Source of the DNA: an uncultured Lachnospiraceae bacterium
GTDB taxonomy: Bacteria; Bacillota; Clostridia; Lachnospirales; Lachnospiraceae
Direction of reading: 5' to 3'
DNA: 64,000 bases
Assembly (NCBI GenBank): GCA_934385475.1
Contig: CAKRPS010000009.1
Span: 1 to 64,000 of the forward strand
The notes beneath the pieces were generated by a model. That model saw nothing but the letters and a program-made list of their open reading frames with translations, was not told where the DNA came from and ran no database searches. Each line of letters begins with the position of its first letter. The first letter of the stretch is position 1. Shown in pieces: positions 16,529 through 24,098 of the stretch. The translations under genes and the position numbers were made by a program.

Positions 16529-18451
16529 ATGAGTGAGGAGCAAAAAGCCGACGTGGTAAAGAGCAAACTGGAAGCAGCGGTTGAAGCGGCACGGAAGGCG
16601 GAAGAGGCGAGAGACATTTTTCTGGCAAATATGTCGCATGAGCTGCGCACACCGATCAATACCATGCTGGGCCTGAACGAGCTCATTATAAGGGAAAGCC
16701 AGGACGAGACCATCAAGGGCTACGCCATGGATATCAAGCAGGCGGGCAATATCCTGATGGCCATGGTAAGTGACATACTGGACTTTTCGAAGCTTGAGGC
16801 GGGAAAGCTGGAGCTTGCGGATGGAATTTATGACATCAGCTCCCTGCTGAACGATCTGATCAACGGAATATCGCTTGGCCTTAGAAGAAAGAAGCTGGAT
16901 CTGGAACTGGATATATCCAAGGACATCCCCTACAAATTACAGGGAGATGAGATCCGTATCCGACAGATCATCAGCAATCTTCTCAGCAATGCGGTCAAAT
17001 TCACGGAGAAGGGTAAGATCACGCTTCATATCAGCTGGAAGGAATGTGAAGGAGACGAACTGCTGCTGCAGGTAGCGGTGGAGGACACCGGAATCGGTAT
17101 CAAGGAGCAGGATATGCCCAAGCTGTTCCGGGCATTTCAGAAAATGGACAGTATTACCAGAAGCACGTCGGAGCGGACAGGCCTTGGTCTTGCCATCACA
17201 AACCGCCTGATCGTTCTGATGGGGGGCACACTGAATGTGGATAGCACCTTCGGAAAAGGCTCGAAGTTCTCTTTCTCGATCCGGCAGAAGATCGTTGACA
17301 GGGCGCCGCTCGGGGATTTTGAGAAGCAGTATCATCAGAGTCTGCACAGTCACCAGGATTATCATGAGAAGTTTATAGCTCCGCTTGGCAGAATCCTGAT
17401 CGTAGATGACAATGCGATGAACCTGGCGGTGGCACAGGGACTTTTGAAGGGAACGAGATTACAGGTTGATGTGGCGGCCAGCGGTGAGGAGTGTCTTGAG
17501 ATGCTCAAGCGAAAGACCTACCATCTGATCTGTCTGGATCATATGATGCCGGTGATGGACGGTGTACAGACCCTGCACGCGATAAGGGCGTTGGAGGGCA
17601 ACCCTTCGGCGGACGTGCCGGTCATTGCACTCACGGCGAATGCAGTTGCCGGAGCAAGAGAATTTTATCTGAAAGAGGGATTTCAGGATTATCTGACAAA
17701 GCCGATCGAGGCAGATAAGTTTGAAAATATGCTGATCGAATATCTCCCGGATAATGTGGTTTACCTGACAACGCAGTTTACGGATGCAGGCGAGCTTGAC
17801 AGGATCGACGATGAGATTGAACTGGGGCTCAGGGAAAGCCGCCTGTACAAGATAGGATTTAACATCCGTCATGGACTGAAATACATGGGTGGAAACCATG
17901 CGCTGTATGCGAAGGTGCTGCGCGATTTCCATACGATCCTCAGTGAGAAGGAAGGGGCACTGGCGGAGTTCCTGAGAAAGGGCGATATGCCGGGCTTCCG
18001 GATTATTGTCCACTCCCTGAAAGGGAATGCGAGAAACCTTGGGGCAGATGATCTGGCCGATGAAGCCTTTGAACTGGAGAAACTTAGCAAGGCGGAGAGA
18101 CTTGAGGATGTCGAGGTGCGTGCACCTATCCTGTTTTCCATGATGCGAAATATGAAGAATGAACTGCAGGAGTATCTGGAAGAAGAGGATAAGGAGCAGG
18201 AGCAGCAGGCGGAGCCGAAGGAAGAGAAAAAGAAAGCGGTAACCCAGGAGGAATGGGAGCAGGGACTGCGGCAGCTCGCCGAGCGGCTGGATGACTTTGA
18301 CGCCGACAGTGTGGAGGCAAAGCTTGCAGAGCTGCGGAGTTATGAACGCCCGGAGGAGGACTGCAAGATGCTCAGGATGTGCGAGAAGGCTGTGAAGGAT
18401 TATGCTTACGATGTGGCGCTGGAGATTGTGAATACGGTTTTGAAGGTCTGA
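16529..18451 (+). CDS. Cytoplasmic hybrid histidine kinase (HisKA-HATPase-REC-HPt)
   Basis: 640 residues with no membrane or sensory input domain. A 30-residue coiled coil leads straight into HisKA with phospho-His near residue 37 (FLANMSHELRTPIN). The ATPase domain has NLLSNAVKFT and GLGLAITNRL. The receiver has its Asp near 336 (LICLDHMMPVMDG) and the Lys in LTKPIE. An HPt domain has its His near 494 (IIVHSLKGNARNLG). A long Glu/Lys-rich linker follows, then a helical C-terminus. It sits 61 bp after folA. Signal input must come through protein partners or the helical tail. Confidence 0.9.
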   Translation: MSEEQKADVVKSKLEAAVEAARKAEEARDIFLANMSHELRTPINTMLGLNELIIRESQDETIKGYAMDIKQAGNILMAMVSDILDFSKLEAGKLELADGIYDISSLLNDLINGISLGLRRKKLDLELDISKDIPYKLQGDEIRIRQIISNLLSNAVKFTEKGKITLHISWKECEGDELLLQVAVEDTGIGIKEQDMPKLFRAFQKMDSITRSTSERTGLGLAITNRLIVLMGGTLNVDSTFGKGSKFSFSIRQKIVDRAPLGDFEKQYHQSLHSHQDYHEKFIAPLGRILIVDDNAMNLAVAQGLLKGTRLQVDVAASGEECLEMLKRKTYHLICLDHMMPVMDGVQTLHAIRALEGNPSADVPVIALTANAVAGAREFYLKEGFQDYLTKPIEADKFENMLIEYLPDNVVYLTTQFTDAGELDRIDDEIELGLRESRLYKIGFNIRHGLKYMGGNHALYAKVLRDFHTILSEKEGALAEFLRKGDMPGFRIIVHSLKGNARNLGADDLADEAFELEKLSKAERLEDVEVRAPILFSMMRNMKNELQEYLEEEDKEQEQQAEPKEEKKKAVTQEEWEQGLRQLAERLDDFDADSVEAKLAELRSYERPEEDCKMLRMCEKAVKDYAYDVALEIVNTVLKV

Positions 18452-18484
18452 GACGGCAGATAAACGGTTTTCAGAATTGTTGTC

Positions 18485-18512
18485 TTGACTTTTGCACATA
18501 AAGGTATAAGAT
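18485..18512 (+). promoter_or_regulatory. Possible promoter of ilvE
   Basis: TTGACT (18485-18490), a 16-bp spacer and TAAGAT (18507-18512) lie 65 bp before the ilvE start. Confidence 0.4.
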
Positions 18513-18576
18513 GGTAGTAACGTAAATCGAGAGCATATCTGGATTTTCGATACTTGTAGGAAAAGGAGCTGTAGAG

Positions 18577-19602
18577 ATGGAAAAGAAAAATATTGACTGG
18601 GCGAATCTCGGATTTGGTTATTGTGAGACTGACAAGAGATTTGTGGCAAATTACAAAAATGGAGCATGGGATGACGGAGCGCTGATTTCCGATGCCAATA
18701 TCACCATTAATGAATGTGCCGGTGTATTTCAATATGCGCAGACATGCTTTGAGGGTATGAAAGCCTATACAACAGAGGATGGTCATATTGTTACTTTCCG
18801 TCCCGACTTAAATGCACAGCGTATGGAGGACTCCTGTAAGCGTCTTGAGATGCCTGTATTCCCGCAGGATCGTTTCGTTCAGGCTGTCAAGGATGTGGTA
18901 GCAGCCAATGAAGCATATGTTCCGCCGTACGGTTCAGGTGCAACTTTATATATCCGTCCGTATATGTTTGGTAGTTCTTCTGTTATCGGCGTAAAACCGG
19001 CAGAGGAGTATCAGTTCCGTATTTTCAGTACACCGGTAGGTCCTTACTTTAAGGGTGGTGTTAAGCCGCTTACGATCAAGGTAAGTGATTTTGACCGTGC
19101 AGCACCGCACGGAACAGGACATATCAAGGCCGGTCTGAACTATGCTATGAGCTTACATGCGATCGTGACAGCTCATCAGGAAGGCTACGATGAGAATATG
19201 TATCTGGATGCAGCTACGAGAACAAAGGTTGAGGAGACTGGCGGAGCAAACTTCCTGTTCGTCACAAAGGACAATAAGGTTGTAACACCGAAGTCAGACA
19301 GCATCCTGCCTTCTATTACAAGAAGATCCCTGATGGTAGTTGCCAAAGACTATCTTGGACTGGAAGTGGAGGAGAGAGAAGTATTCTTTGATGAGGTGAA
19401 GGATTTTGCAGAGTGCGGACTTTGCGGTACTGCTGCGGTAATCTCCCCGGTTGGAAAGATCGTGGATCATGGCAAGGAGATCGCTTTCCCGAGCGGAATG
19501 AGCGAGATGGGACCGATCACCAAGAAGCTGTATGAGACGCTGACCGGTATCCAGATGGGACGTATCCAGGCACCGGAAGGATGGCTTCAGATTATCAAAT
19601 AA
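18577..19602 (+). CDS. ilvE: Branched-chain amino acid aminotransferase
   Basis: 341 residues, a fold-type IV PLP enzyme of the BCAT type. The PLP lysine is probably in GTGHIKAGLNYAMSL, with the product-side motif EETGGANFLFV and the phosphate-binding CGLCGTAAVISPVG. It transaminates Leu, Ile and Val with 2-oxoglutarate. AAAAGGAG precedes the ATG. It appears monocistronic: a hairpin with a T-tract follows. Confidence 0.94.
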   Translation: MEKKNIDWANLGFGYCETDKRFVANYKNGAWDDGALISDANITINECAGVFQYAQTCFEGMKAYTTEDGHIVTFRPDLNAQRMEDSCKRLEMPVFPQDRFVQAVKDVVAANEAYVPPYGSGATLYIRPYMFGSSSVIGVKPAEEYQFRIFSTPVGPYFKGGVKPLTIKVSDFDRAAPHGTGHIKAGLNYAMSLHAIVTAHQEGYDENMYLDAATRTKVEETGGANFLFVTKDNKVVTPKSDSILPSITRRSLMVVAKDYLGLEVEEREVFFDEVKDFAECGLCGTAAVISPVGKIVDHGKEIAFPSGMSEMGPITKKLYETLTGIQMGRIQAPEGWLQIIK

Positions 19603-19648
19603 GAGTGAGCGGAATTTAATTAAGCAGTTCACAGTATGACAGAATGAG

Positions 19649-19697
19649 AAGAGGGATTAGGTTGCGATGCCTTGTGCGGACAATTTAATCCCTTTTT
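19649..19697 (+). terminator. Probable terminator of ilvE
   Basis: AGGGATTA (19652-19659) pairs with TAATCCCT (19686-19693) across a 26-nt loop and is followed by a T-tract. The long loop lowers confidence. Confidence 0.5.
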
Positions 19698-19716
19698 ATG
19701 GGAAATGAGGAGCAAC

Positions 19717-20478
19717 ATGACAGTTGAGGAAATCAGGGAACAGTATCCCTATCTGTATGAGACACATCTCCACACCTCGGAATCGAGTGCATGTGCACAA
19801 AAGCCCGGGGCAGAGATGGCAAGAGCCTGTAAGGAATATGGGTACACCGGAATCTTTGTGACCGATCACAACTGGGGTGGGAACACTGCGGTAGACCGGA
19901 CTCTGCCATGGGAAGAGTGGGTGGAGCAGTTTTTTAAGGGCTATGAACACGCAAAGGCCGAGGGCGATCGGCTGGGGCTGGATGTTTTCTTTGGATATGA
20001 GGCCGGATACAATGGAACTGAATTTCTGATATATGGACTTACCAAACAGTGGATGAAGGAACACCCGGAATTGCAGGCGGCTTCCATTGAGGAGCAGTAT
20101 GAACTGGTAAAACAGGGAGGAGGGCTTGTTGTGCAGGCACATCCCTACCGGGAGGAGTGGTATATTCCGCAGATACGTCTGTTTCCGGACTATGTGGATG
20201 GCGTGGAAGGAATCAATGCTACCCACTCGAATCCCAAAAGCACGGCACACAATGATCCGAAATTTGATGACCGGGCTGTTGCCTATGCCAACAAAAAGGG
20301 GCTGCCGATGAGCGCAGGGTCTGATATCCACAGTACCAATCTGTTTGGTGGTGGAGTTGCTTTTGCAAGGAAGCTTCGTTCTGCCGCAGATTATGTACAG
20401 GCCTTCAAAGGGGGAGAAGACTATGTCCTTACGAATGGACAGGTCTGGTATGACAAAAAAGGGAATGTAATCGGATGA
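19717..20478 (+). CDS. PHP-domain metal-dependent phosphoesterase
   Basis: 253 residues from ATG 19717, preceded by ATGAGGAG. Four PHP motifs carry the metal ligands: ETHLHTSESSACAQ, FVTDHN, VVQAHPYR, and SAGSDIHS near the end. The family includes histidinol phosphatase-like and nucleotide phosphoesterases. The substrate cannot be inferred. Eight bases separate it from the lipoprotein foldase gene, so the pair is probably co-transcribed. Confidence 0.87.
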   Translation: MTVEEIREQYPYLYETHLHTSESSACAQKPGAEMARACKEYGYTGIFVTDHNWGGNTAVDRTLPWEEWVEQFFKGYEHAKAEGDRLGLDVFFGYEAGYNGTEFLIYGLTKQWMKEHPELQAASIEEQYELVKQGGGLVVQAHPYREEWYIPQIRLFPDYVDGVEGINATHSNPKSTAHNDPKFDDRAVAYANKKGLPMSAGSDIHSTNLFGGGVAFARKLRSAADYVQAFKGGEDYVLTNGQVWYDKKGNVIG

Positions 20479-20485
20479 GGTGACT

Positions 20486-21580
20486 ATGAGAAAAATCCAG
20501 GCATTATGGGAAAATTTATGCAGACAATCCAGACAGAGTGTAAAGACCTTGCTTTGCCTTCTGTGTGCGGCATGCTGTCTGACGGCGTGCGGCAGCGGAG
20601 GAGGCAGCGGTACGAAGGTGGTTCTTACAACCGGATTTGAGAAGGGAGAAATATTCAGGATCGAAACCGTATCCTGTAAGCTTCCGGAGATCATGGTGTA
20701 TCTGACCAATATTCAGGACCGCTACGAAAGTGTGTATGGCAAAGAAATCTGGAATACGGATACGGACGGAGTGACACTGGAACAGAATGTGAAGGATATC
20801 GCACTTGCCCAGATAGCCCAGATCAAGACAATGAGCCTTATGGCACAGAAATATCAGGTAGAGCTCACACAGGAAGAACAGCAGCGGGTGAAGGAGGCGG
20901 CAGCGGAATATTTTGCCTCTCTTAACGAGACGGAAATTGAGCAGATGGGTGTGACGGAAAAGACGATCCAGGGATTGTATGGAGAGTTTGCTCTGGCGCA
21001 GAAGGTATATCAGCATACGATCAAGGATATCAATCCGGAGATCAGCGACGATGAGGCCAGAACCATCACCGTACAGCAGATCCTGATCAAGACCTATGCA
21101 CTTGACGGCACCGGCAAGAAGATCGAATACACTCAGACGGCCAAGGATAAGGCTTATCAGCAGGCCTGCGAAGTGTTGAAGCTGGCGCGCGAGGGAGAGG
21201 ATTTTGACGAACTGATCCGCAAGTACAGTGAGGGAGATCAGGCATCCTTCTCTTTCGGTAAGGGAGAGATGGCTTCGGCCTTTGAGACGGCTGCTTTTAA
21301 CCTCGGTAAGGATGAGATCAGTGATGTCGTGGAAACCGAGTACGGATACCATATTATCAAATGCCTGAATACCTTTGATAAAGAAGAGACAGATGCCAAT
21401 AAGATCAAGATCGTGGAGCAACGCCGGGAGGAAGCTTTTGGACAGGAGTATGATGCCTTCGTGGCGGGTCTTACCAGAAATCTGAATGAAGAATACTGGA
21501 ATAAGGTGACTTTTATCCATGATGATGCGGTGACAACACAAAGCTTTTTTGACATCTATAATCAGTATTTTGATGCCTGA
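20486..21580 (+). CDS. Parvulin-type peptidyl-prolyl isomerase lipoprotein (PrsA/SurA-like)
   Basis: 364 residues from ATG 20486, preceded by GAGGTG. The long N-region ends in lipobox LTAC (about residue 35). The SurA-like helical part spans about 60-190. The parvulin domain at about 195-305 contains ITVQQILIKTY, FDELIRKYSEG and TEYGYHIIKCL. As a lipid-anchored extracytoplasmic foldase it would assist secreted proteins. No other secretion gene is adjacent. Confidence 0.88.
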   Translation: MRKIQALWENLCRQSRQSVKTLLCLLCAACCLTACGSGGGSGTKVVLTTGFEKGEIFRIETVSCKLPEIMVYLTNIQDRYESVYGKEIWNTDTDGVTLEQNVKDIALAQIAQIKTMSLMAQKYQVELTQEEQQRVKEAAAEYFASLNETEIEQMGVTEKTIQGLYGEFALAQKVYQHTIKDINPEISDDEARTITVQQILIKTYALDGTGKKIEYTQTAKDKAYQQACEVLKLAREGEDFDELIRKYSEGDQASFSFGKGEMASAFETAAFNLGKDEISDVVETEYGYHIIKCLNTFDKEETDANKIKIVEQRREEAFGQEYDAFVAGLTRNLNEEYWNKVTFIHDDAVTTQSFFDIYNQYFDA

Positions 21581-21639
21581 GTTTATAAAAACTTAATAAT
21601 CCCGCAAAGTGCCAAAATCAGGGCGTTTCAGACGAATTG

Positions 21640-21666
21640 CTAGCACTCATCATTGATGAGTGCTAA
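21640..21666 (+). promoter_or_regulatory. CIRCE operator (HrcA binding site) upstream of htpG
   Basis: CTAGCACTC (21640-21648), a 9-bp spacer and GAGTGCTAA (21658-21666). The CIRCE consensus is TTAGCACTC-N9-GAGTGCTAA, so only one base differs. It lies 197 bp before the htpG start and just before a possible promoter, so HrcA repression of htpG is expected. Confidence 0.92.
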
Positions 21667-21673
21667 TTTTATC

Positions 21674-21702
21674 TTGACTTCTATCTGGGGAGGGATTAAA
21701 CT
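21674..21702 (+). promoter_or_regulatory. Likely htpG promoter
   Basis: TTGACT (21674-21679), a 17-bp spacer and TAAACT (21697-21702), starting 8 bp after the CIRCE element. Confidence 0.5.
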
Positions 21703-21717
21703 GTCTTTTAGAAAGTT

Positions 21718-21794
21718 CAAAGAATGTATTCTTTGGATGTAACTATTCAAAGTCTTGAAAAGACAATTTTGCGAATGAGGTTCTGAATAGTTAC
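21718..21794 (+). promoter_or_regulatory. Structured 5' leader of htpG
   Basis: CAAAGAAT/ATTCTTTG (21718-21725 and 21728-21735) forms one hairpin. GTAACTATTC (21739-21748) pairs with GAATAGTTAC (21785-21794) to enclose the small hairpin GTCTT-GAA-AAGAC (21752-21764). All lie in the htpG leader. They could act in mRNA stability or as a thermosensor; they do not resemble a known riboswitch. Confidence 0.45.
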
Positions 21795-21862
21795 CTTTGG
21801 ATAAAATAACGATATAGAAATACACAGTTTTATGTTTCAGGTAAGAAAGGAATGTGATTTTT

Positions 21863-23938
21863 ATGGCAGCAAAACATGGAAGTTTGTCGATCAACAGCGA
21901 TAATATTTTTCCGATTATCAAGAAGTGGTTGTATTCCGATCATGATATCTTTTTCAGAGAATTGATCTCTAACGGTTGTGATGCGATCACAAAGCTGAAA
22001 AAGCTGGACATGATGGGAGAGTACACTCTGCCGGAGAACTATAAGGCAAAGATTCAGGTGATTGTCAATCCCGAGGAGAAGACTCTTAAATTCATCGATA
22101 ACGGTATCGGAATGACCGCGGATGAGGTAGAAGAGTACATTAACCAGATCGCCTTTTCCGGTGCGACGGATTTCTTTGAAAAATATAAGGATAAGACAAA
22201 TGAAGATCAGATCATAGGACATTTCGGTCTGGGCTTTTACTCAGCCTTTATGGTAGCCGATGAGGTTCATATTGATACACTGTCCTACAAGGATGGTGCC
22301 AAGGCTGTACACTGGGAATGTGACGGCGGCACGGAATTTGACATGGAAGAGGGCAGCAGAACAGAGGTTGGCACGGAGATCACCCTGTTTGTCAATGAAG
22401 ACTGTCTGGAGTTCTGTAATGAATATAAGGCAAGAGAGGTTATCAAGAAGTATTGTTCCTTCATGCCTACGGAAATCTATCTCTCTAAGGCAAATACAAC
22501 AGAGACACAGATCATCAAGGCAGATGAGAAGCTGGATACCGATGAGGTGATCGAGGAAGTTAAGAAGGAGAAAGAGGAGGATGAACAGAAGCTTAAGATC
22601 AAAAAGCGTCCGGAGCTTCTGAACGAGACACAGCCTCTTTGGACCAAACATCCGAATGAGTGTACCAGAGAAGAGTACCTTGAGTTTTATCGCAAGGTAT
22701 TTCAGGATTATAAGGAGCCGCTTTTCTGGATTCATCTGAATATGGATTATCCTTTTAATATGAAAGGTATTCTGTACTTCCCGAAGATCAATATGGAGTA
22801 TGAATCTATCGAAGGTACGATCAAGCTCTACAACAATCAGGTGTTTATCGCAGATAACATCAAGGAGGTAATACCGGAGTTCCTGCTCCTGTTAAAGGGT
22901 GTTATCGACTGCCCGGATCTGCCGCTGAATGTATCGCGTAGTGCACTTCAGAACGACGGATTTGTCAAGAAGATCAGCGAATACATCACCAAGAAGGTGG
23001 CTGATAAGCTGTCCGGCATGTGCAAGACGGAGAAAGAAGAGTACCAGAAATACTGGGATGATATCAGTCCGTTTATCAAGTTCGGCTGTCTGAAGGATGA
23101 CAAGTTCTGTGAAAAGATGACAGACTATATCCTGTTCAAGAACCTTGAGGGAGAATATATGACCCTGCCGGAGTGCCTGGAGGTCAACAAGGTAGATCCG
23201 GATGAGACAGAGAATGCCACAGATGAGAACGGCGAAAAGGTGGAGGCAGAAGTCGTAGAGGAAGCCGGTGACGAGGCAGAGAATACGGATGCCGGGGACA
23301 AGGAAGAAGAAAAGAAAGAAAAAGTTATCTATTATGTGACGGATGAGAAACAGCAGAGCCAGTACATTAACATGTTCAAGGCGGCAAAGATGGATGCGGT
23401 TATCTTAAATCACAATATCGACCAGCCTTTCGTTTCGCAGCTTGAGGCAAAGAATGAGGGCATTAAGTTCCAGAGAATTGATGCGGACTTAACCGATGTC
23501 TTCAAGGCAAAGACTTCCAAGAAGGCAGAGAAGGAAATGGAAGAGCAGGCAGAGGCAGTTACGAAGCTGATGAAGAAAGCTCTGAAAAAGGATGCTATCA
23601 AGGTTAAGATCGAGAAGCTTAAGAACAAAAAGATCTCTTCGATGATCACGCTTTCGGAAGAGTCCCGCAGAATGCAGGATATGATGAAGATGTACTCCAT
23701 GCAGGGCATGGGCGGCATGGATATGGGAATGTTCGGCAAAGAGGGCGAGACACTTGTTCTGAATGCAAATCATCCGTTAGTACAGTATGTCATTGAGCAT
23801 CAGGACGGCGACAATGTGAAGATGATCTGTGAGCAGCTTTATGATCTGGCACTGTTGCAGCAGGCACCGCTTGAGCCGGAGGCAATGACCAAGTTTATAG
23901 CAAGAAGCAATGACATTATGATGCTTCTGACAAAATAA
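21863..23938 (+). CDS. htpG: HSP90-family chaperone HtpG
   Basis: 691 residues from ATG 21863, preceded by AAAGGA; GTG 21854 is too close to that site. The N-terminal GHKL ATPase domain has FFRELISNGCDAI, FIDNGIGMT and GHFGLGFYSAF. The middle domain has DLPLNVSRSALQ. An acidic, Glu/Asp-rich insertion near residues 440-480 precedes the C-terminal dimerisation domain, which holds a Met-rich stretch (MYSMQGMGGMDMGMFG). It is an ATP-dependent cytoplasmic chaperone. It is monocistronic, with CIRCE upstream and a terminator downstream. Confidence 0.94.
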   Translation: MAAKHGSLSINSDNIFPIIKKWLYSDHDIFFRELISNGCDAITKLKKLDMMGEYTLPENYKAKIQVIVNPEEKTLKFIDNGIGMTADEVEEYINQIAFSGATDFFEKYKDKTNEDQIIGHFGLGFYSAFMVADEVHIDTLSYKDGAKAVHWECDGGTEFDMEEGSRTEVGTEITLFVNEDCLEFCNEYKAREVIKKYCSFMPTEIYLSKANTTETQIIKADEKLDTDEVIEEVKKEKEEDEQKLKIKKRPELLNETQPLWTKHPNECTREEYLEFYRKVFQDYKEPLFWIHLNMDYPFNMKGILYFPKINMEYESIEGTIKLYNNQVFIADNIKEVIPEFLLLLKGVIDCPDLPLNVSRSALQNDGFVKKISEYITKKVADKLSGMCKTEKEEYQKYWDDISPFIKFGCLKDDKFCEKMTDYILFKNLEGEYMTLPECLEVNKVDPDETENATDENGEKVEAEVVEEAGDEAENTDAGDKEEEKKEKVIYYVTDEKQQSQYINMFKAAKMDAVILNHNIDQPFVSQLEAKNEGIKFQRIDADLTDVFKAKTSKKAEKEMEEQAEAVTKLMKKALKKDAIKVKIEKLKNKKISSMITLSEESRRMQDMMKMYSMQGMGGMDMGMFGKEGETLVLNANHPLVQYVIEHQDGDNVKMICEQLYDLALLQQAPLEPEAMTKFIARSNDIMMLLTK

Positions 23939-23957
23939 ATAATAAGGATATGTAAGG

Positions 23958-24006
23958 AACCGACCCTTGTCGTCAGACCAGAATCTGGCGATGAAGGTCG
24001 GTTTTT
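23958..24006 (+). terminator. Terminator of htpG
   Basis: AACCGACC (23958-23965) pairs with GGTCGGTT (23996-24003), with an inner helix, and is followed by TTTTTG. Confidence 0.85.
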
Positions 24007-24063
24007 GCTTGCTTTTTTCTCACTCTCATATTAAAATGACCATATAAATACAATATAAAGTAA

Positions 24064-24079
24064 TTTAGATAAATCTAAA
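24064..24079 (+). promoter_or_regulatory. Inverted repeat upstream of the arabinofuranosidase gene
   Basis: TTTAGAT-AA-ATCTAAA lies 20 bp before the GTG start. It could be an operator for a sugar-responsive repressor. No regulator gene is adjacent. Confidence 0.4.
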
Positions 24080-24098
24080 ATAAAAAAGGGGGAATAAT

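Noticed and set aside
17459-18667. A 402-codon minus-strand frame
   Set aside because: It lies opposite the hybrid kinase and shows no domain motif or ribosome site.
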